Of a DNA stretch of 64,000 nucleotides, positions 59,061 through 64,000 are shown piece by piece (the stretch's first letter is position 1; the number at the start of each line of letters is the position of its first letter). Both the position numbers and the translations under genes were made by a program. This DNA comes from Adiantum capillus-veneris. Taxonomy: Eukaryota; Streptophyta; Polypodiopsida; Polypodiales; Pteridaceae. Under the pieces are notes generated by a model, which saw only the letters and a program-made list of their open reading frames with translations, did no database searches and was not told where the DNA came from. The stretch spans positions 60,213,268 through 60,277,267 of the forward strand of contig CM043944.1 in NCBI GenBank assembly GCA_014529385.2, given 5' to 3'.

Positions 59061-59532
59061 CTTCCTATGAGGCAATAGAGCATATGCTACATATTTTATG
59101 TATGCCCCATGCCTCAAATTAAGAAGTTATAGATTAGAAGTGGACCTTGCTTAAATGTCACATGCAATAAATTAAGGAAAAATAGCCAAGTGGATTGTAT
59201 TCCTCAATGGATCCTCTCTTTCACAAGTTGTGAACCTTGAGTCACTTTTACATTAACTTGGACAAGTGGTGGACCTAGAAACCAAGCTCTCCATGTTGAG
59301 ATAAGTTGTAGGTAGGACAGTAGAACATAGACAACGATAATGGATGCAATATACTCCTCTCCTAATAATCCAATTGATTGAAACCATGATATTTTAGTTG
59401 TTTTCATTGTGTATTGTATGTGCATAAAGTGGACTGAGACCTTAAGAAAACTCAAATTTTTGACAAAATCTCTATATTTTATACATGATATATTGAAAGT
59501 TGTCCAACTTGGGAATTGGGATTTTCCCACTT
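59061..59532. other. Right subterminal region of element 2, no gene
   Basis: Unique AT-rich sequence with a single forward array word near 59259, ending in the inverted terminal repeat. Confidence 0.5.
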
Positions 59533-59548
59533 TACCTAATATGGTCTT
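59533..59548 (-). repeat. Element 2 right terminal inverted repeat
   Basis: Reverse complement AAGACCATATTAGGTA equals 29122-29137. The chromovirus gag frame ends inside it. Confidence 0.7.
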
Positions 59549-60791
59549 GTTTGTTTTTACCTTTGTAAACTCCCTTCTCCTTGGACCGATTGTTGTTGTT
59601 GTTGGAAGTGACTTGGGAATTGTTTTGAGCATTGGTTTTCCCCTTTGCATCATTTTTGTCTTTGTTTTCCATGGGCTTGACATTACGTCTAGCCCCTTGA
59701 TGGAAATTGATGCGTGAAGCAACCATGGTGTGATGGATTACTTTGGTAATAGTAGCAGGCCGTTGAGAGTTGATGTATTCAGACATCTCTTCAGGTAATC
59801 CCGCACAGAATTGTTGCCTTTGCTCGGCAAAGTCTATCTTTTGAAAGACAGTAGCCTTGAGATGTAAATCCCAAAACTTGTCTACATATTTGTGGATAGA
59901 CTCATGGGAGAGGAGCTTCAAGCTGCGCCATTCGGTGAGCACTTTGTCCTTTGCATCACTTGCAAGGAATTGCTTCATGATGGAAACTCGTAGAGTTTTC
60001 CATGTCTTTGGGGCTTCACCATTTCCACGAAGGCTAGCCCACCATTGACGAGATGATTTTTGAAAGTGCATAGCTACATGGCGTAGCTTAGAGGACTCTG
60101 TGAAGCCCTCATCTCCAAAGGCCGCATCAAATTGCTGGATGAAGGCCAACACTTTGTGGGTAGCACCGAAGGTGACATCATAGGTGAGAAAAGAGATACT
60201 CTTTCCTCCCTCCTTGAACTTCTTTAGCTTTTGTGACCTTCGCCATGCAGGAAATGATTTGCGATGTTCTCCCCTCTTGTATTCTCTAGGAAAATAGCCA
60301 TAACTTTCATCGGAAGAGGAGGAAGGTGAAGAAGAAGGAGAAGAGGGTGACCTCTTCCTAGCCCTTTTCTTCCTTTGTTTCCTCTCTTGCCTTTCAGAAT
60401 GATGAGGAGAAGGACTATGTGTTGATATTTTCCTCTTGGGAGGAGTGGGCAATCGTCTAGACCGCCGTCTTCATGCAGCCACATCTTCAGAGGAACTTAA
60501 ACTTTCATTACTTTCTTGCTCTTTGGATTCCTCCTCTCGAATGGGAGAGAGTCTTCTTTTGGGGGTCTCTTCAAGAGGCCTCCTAAGCTCTCTCTCCTCT
60601 TGGAGAGGAAGGGAAATTCCATAAGCACGAAGTTTTTGAGTAACTTCGGTTTGCAAAGCAGGGTTGCCCATAGCTTGCTGCAACCTAGTGACAAGATAAT
60701 TCACAAACATGGGAGCATCATCATTAGAACCTTCATGTGCAAAATCAAAGCTATCAATGTTCATTCTACTCTCTTGATTATTGTCAGCCAT
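59549..60791 (-). pseudogene. Chromovirus gag, 5' part (capsid), one nonsense change
   Basis: Starts MADNNQESRMNIDSFDF at 60791. A TGA at 60473-60471 divides it but the same frame continues (CGA to TGA fits, inside an Arg-rich run). The second part has a basic SR-rich stretch, then the Ty3-type capsid (retrotrans_gag) block: WWASLRGNGEAPKTW, TEWRSLKLLSHESIHKYVDKFWDL and FCAGLPEEMSEYI. It assembles the virus-like particle. The zinc knuckle expected next is absent because element 2 begins there. It is in the same orientation as the pol pieces at 27-28 kb and 16.5-17.3 kb. Confidence 0.85.
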
Positions 60792-61192
60792 GTTAACAAA
60801 ATTTATGTATGTACTTAGTGTATGCTTTGGAAATTCAAAACCTTAGTTGCCACTCCTCTTAGCCTTTGAAAATTGGCTCTTAAGTATCTACACCCACGGC
60901 TCGAAGTGGTTAATTATAGAGAGTAGAGGAGTAGGTCTATCATAGCAGAGTTACCAAGGGCTAGCTCCTTTCGGACTTCTTATGGCTCAATAATGGTAAA
61001 GCCGTAGGCAGGTCTAAAAAGACTCCATTATTAAGTCCAAAGCTCCCGAGGTGTGCACCATCCCCCACATAGTGGGCTCAACAAAACCGATAATAGATCC
61101 CAGCTCCACTTACCCTATTATAATTAACAACATCAACCATTTATAGGCTACTTAAGGACCTCTCTTCTTAAGCAAGAAAAGAGAAACCAAAT
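60792..61192 (-). other. Chromovirus 5' leader
   Basis: Untranslated region between PBS and gag start; no open frame or repeat of note. Confidence 0.6.
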
Positions 61193-61204
61193 GCTCTGAT
61201 ACCA
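61193..61204 (-). other. Primer-binding site, initiator tRNA-Met (inner chromovirus)
   Basis: Minus-strand TGGTATCAGAGC, one base from the LTR end at 61206. Confidence 0.88.
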
Positions 61205-61205
61205 A

Positions 61206-62815
61206 TGTAATGGAATTGGCCTATTTAACTTGAGAGTAGCGGAAATTAATGAGAGTACTTTTGAGAAATAACTTTTCGAGCATAACGGGTGAACATAATT
61301 GAAGATAGTAACATAATCATAGCAATTAGTTAACTTGGCATGAACAATACTTTTGCAAGAGAGAGAATTTAGAGAACATGACAATAGTTGAGGACCGGAT
61401 TTATGTGGAGCCGGTCCCCCCTCCAATAGTCATTTGTATTATGATTTCTCCCATTAAGAGAGACTTGTTACAATACAATCTTTGTGTTCCTTGTGACCTG
61501 GGTGATGCAATGAAGATGGAAAACTTCATGCATCACAAACATAACATAAACTTAAAGAAAGATTTAACTATCCCAAGCCTCAGTCCCAAGACCTCAAACA
61601 CCTTCGAAGGTGGAGAGAGCTAGCAGGGAATGAGGGTAGGGAAGAGGAAGAAGAAACATTTCGTAGGAGAAAGAATTAGTTCCTCACTTATCATACTCTT
61701 GTTGCTAGCATACATAATAGCATAGTAATGAAGAAGAAGGTGATGGAAAGCTTAAGCATTGAAGGATGGCTCTTGGTTGGATTTGCACTCCATAGCCAAG
61801 AGTGTTGGTGTAGGCTCTCTACCTCTACTTGCTTGGAGAGGGAGCTCTTGCACTTTGCATAGCACACAATGAGAGTGTTTGTGAGTGTGTGTGGGTGAGT
61901 ATACCCCCTAAGAAACCCCCTAGCTTGCTTGGGTGGACCCCCCCTTGTAGCTCATGCTTGAAGCTCATTGGACCCCTCCAGGCCTAGCCAATCATAAGTA
62001 GGAGGCATTACAAGCAGTAGGGTTAAGTGTCCCCCTTTCCCCTTTGAGAGAGAGGGCTTGATAAATTTTAAATCACTTAATTAAATCTCCTAAATTACTA
62101 TTGGACCCCTTGGGTGGCCAACCAATAGGCTTCAGGCATCTCATGAAGGTAACATAGGTAGGGCCTGACATGTGTCCCTGCTGCCTCTTCAAGCTTGGGC
62201 CTTCCTTGTGTGTGTGAGTGTGTGTTCTCTCTCTATCCCCTAGGAAAAGGGCTCGCCGCCCCTCTTGTAGGGATACTTTTGACTTTTGGTGCTCAAGCAC
62301 CTTAGTCATCAAGCATGACAATGCACTTGAACTAGGGGTGTTCCCACAAGCATCTCAAGCAAGCATGTCAAAGCACCTCGAGCACCTTAATCAAGTAGAA
62401 AGTCAAGCACCTCAAGCATGTAGCAGGTCAAGCACCGTAAAAACCTTAATCAAGCACCTCAAGCATGACAAGCACCTCAAGCACGACAAGAACCTCAAGC
62501 AAGACAAGCACTTCGAGCTTGGGCCGGGTTCCGCCTCAAGCTCAACCCTAGCTTACCTAAGGTCAAAGGACTTTTACACACATTATTGGAGGTCTTCAAT
62601 GAAGCTAACCCTAAGGTCTTATGCTCCATTAGTTAGCCTTGCTCTTTGATAGACCATCTCTCATTTGGGCCCCTTTACCATTGGCCCCGTGTTGAGATAG
62701 ATCTATAAGCACATATCTATATCTTAACACTTGTTCCCGTTTATTCTCCCACATTAAGTGATCAATTTAATATGAGAAAATTATTTGGGTTGGTTAGATA
62801 TTAGATTTTATGACA
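61206..62815 (-). mobile_element. Inner chromovirus 5' LTR
   Basis: 1,610 bp, TG...CA ends, closely matching 13248-16164 without its insertion. It contains the CAAGCACCTCAAGCATGACA repeat run (62350-62510), which makes the open frame 62218-62649. The uninterrupted site near 62733 shows the TTAA element was absent when the LTRs were copied. Confidence 0.9.
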
Positions 62816-64000
62816 CTTAGTCTTGATTATCTTGATCTCTAACTTGAGGATCTACTCTTGGTTTCTTGTTCTCCCTTGGTTCATGGCAATAACCCCTTTC
62901 TCCTGACAAGCATGCACGACAGTTATCACTTTCCCCTAAGAAGAGGGATCTTGCAATCCTACCTGGTCTCCCTCGTCCCCAATTACCCATTTTTATCCCA
63001 CGTAGTCCTAGCGTTTAACATATAAAAAAATTAAATCAACATCCGGCCATTTAACCCTCCGGATCCGCCCACGCACCGAAATATTTCATGAAAATCCCTT
63101 CCCGAGGTAGTACTTAACTACTACAAAATCAGAAAGACAGCAGTCTATCAGACATCATCAAACAACAAGTAGCATGCAATCTGTTGCATATCCTCATTTA
63201 GGGACATTCATCGGTTTATTCCCACCATATCATTATTTAGAAACTTTTATCTACTATAATTAGCTTGTAACTAGTTTCCTAAGTAATCAAGTAACAGATT
63301 TAGTTTCAACCAATTCATCTTGCCTCCCCATTGAAGCCAAGATAATCGGCTACAAGCCATGAAAATGGCAAAACCTTCACAATATTTCCCAGAATTAAGT
63401 GTTTGAGAAAGGTTCATCAAGTAATTTAATCATTGCTTCCTAAGTATTTTATTTTGAGAGGTATAGCACCATCTGGTGACAGATGCACAGGATAGCCCCT
63501 ATATTCCTAGCCTTTCCAGTTGCTTTTTAAGCAATCAAGTCGAACAAATTTCCTTAATTAAATTCACATCATCCTCCCTAAGTATGACCTTCTTATCCAA
63601 CTATTGGCATCAGTCCATACCCGGATTATGGCCGATTTCCAATAAGATACTGCGGGTACTTCACCCGACCGAGCAAAAATAAAACAAACCCGTTCATCCC
63701 TTATCCCTCGGGCATGATGAACCTAGTTATAACAACTTTTCGGTTACACTGTCCTAGCTAAAAAGGGCCAATCTCCATCAAGTTCCCAAGAGAATCCTCT
63801 CAATGGGCCAGCCTTTCAATCAAATTGACCCCAAGAAGATCCATCTCGGTTTTTGGTCATTTCCAGACAATCTTCAAAACTCTTAGTTAAATCTACGTTT
63901 TGCAATGGGCTATCCCTATCACCTCTCAAAATTCCTTTTAACTTCTAGTTGGTAATTTCCAGGTTCATTCATTTATCAACCTTAATTCCTACTTTCATTA
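62816..64000 (-). mobile_element. Outer element 5' LTR, right fragment
   Basis: Resumes with the duplicated CTTAG and matches 6017 to about 7217 throughout; it continues beyond the window. Confidence 0.85.

Larger units (their letters stand above)
29122..59548. mobile_element. Element 2: candidate 30.4-kb TIR element with SET/HAD cargo
   Basis: Inverted copies of AAGACCATATTAGGTA lie at 29122-29137 and 59533-59548. Past this exact 16 bp the ends stay loosely alike (GG, then AAAATC, then CA, and an AAAGTGGGAAAA word near each end). The right copy falls exactly where chromovirus gag similarity ends. Inside lie a DUF7869 transposase-like gene, a SET-containing gene, two FCP1-like exons and a satellite array found nowhere else in the window. 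No target duplication is certain: ATAT or AT inside the repeat would fit. The left end is less sure, because the flank (28501-29121) is not recognisable chromovirus sequence. It could instead be two or more insertions stacked together. Confidence 0.6.
13248..62815 (-). mobile_element. Inner chromovirus (Ty3/gypsy), split by three nested insertions
   Basis: Two LTRs starting TGTAATGGAATTGG and ending TTTTATGACA (plus sense) bound the element: 13248-16164 (containing a 1.3-kb insertion) and 61206-62815. A perfect 5-bp target duplication CTTAG flanks it (13243-13247 and 62816-62820). A tRNA-iMet PBS (61193-61204), gag (59549-60791), pol remnants and a polypurine tract (16165-16177, minus AAGAGAGAGGTAA) are all in the minus direction. 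It spans 49.6 kb, but only about 8 kb is its own sequence; the rest is the TTAA element, element 1 and element 2. RT, protease and the gag zinc knuckle are missing. Confidence 0.9.

Overview
This is a stretch of eukaryotic, almost certainly land-plant, nuclear DNA. It contains Ty1/copia and chromodomain Ty3/gypsy retrotransposons, primer-binding sites matching initiator-tRNA-Met, GT-AG introns, and DUF7869- and FCP1-type genes. Gene density is very low and the repeat load very high, which fits a large plant genome (fern, lycophyte or gymnosperm would all fit). The species cannot be fixed from the sequence. No ordinary isolated host gene is evident; essentially everything lies in mobile elements nested inside one another.

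Layout. 1-5634: degenerate unassigned ORFs (1741-4244), then a decayed copia RNase H, polypurine tract and LTR start (4620-5634). 5635-13247 and 62816-64000: an outer Ty3-type element with a roughly 3.8-kb LTR rich in tandem repeats, a remnant pol (10141-11250) and a PBS at 12994-13005. Its second LTR is split by an inner chromovirus at 13248-62815 (TSD CTTAG on both sides, LTRs about 1.6 kb, PBS 61193-61204, gag 59549-60791, pol remnants 27244-28500 and 16524-17280). Three elements sit in the chromovirus: a 1.32-kb TTAA-flanked non-autonomous element in the 3' LTR (14753-16072); a 9,963-bp TIR element in the integrase gene (17281-27243, 'element 1'); and a candidate 30.4-kb TIR element at the end of gag (29122-59548, 'element 2').

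Element 1 is the most surprising object. It has 32-bp terminal inverted repeats and four genes: a BAH-like protein (+, 17661-18825), a divergent histone H3 apparently fused to an Ulp1/C48 SUMO-protease domain (-, 21500-19335), an unrecognised acidic protein (+, 22668-24161) and a DDE-type transposase (-, 26916-24168). The H3 gene and the acidic-protein gene diverge from an 1.1-kb spacer holding a near-perfect 33-bp hairpin and repeated GTCACCCCGTGCGCG-like words. Most nonsense changes look like C-to-T decay of CAG, CAA or CGA codons, so this copy is dead.

Element 2 carries a DUF8039/DUF7869 transposase-like gene (-, 29414-32641) and a plus-strand gene from 43289 that combines a DGQH (ParB-like) motif, a possible Rossmann/methyltransferase-like region and a SET domain. 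Two FCP1/HAD-like exons follow (49724 and 56105). All three downstream exons begin in the same splice phase, so they may be alternative 3' terminal exons. The rest is a satellite-like array of a roughly 20-bp word (core GGACAAGTGGTGGACCTT) in about 49-bp steps, organised into about 443-bp higher-order units. It is mainly forward on the left (32.7-48.3 kb) and inverted on the right (51.9-59.1 kb). Both large elements therefore carry chromatin-related genes (H3, Ulp1, BAH-like, SET). Joined gene models rest on reading frames and splice consensus only; no transcripts or database searches were available.
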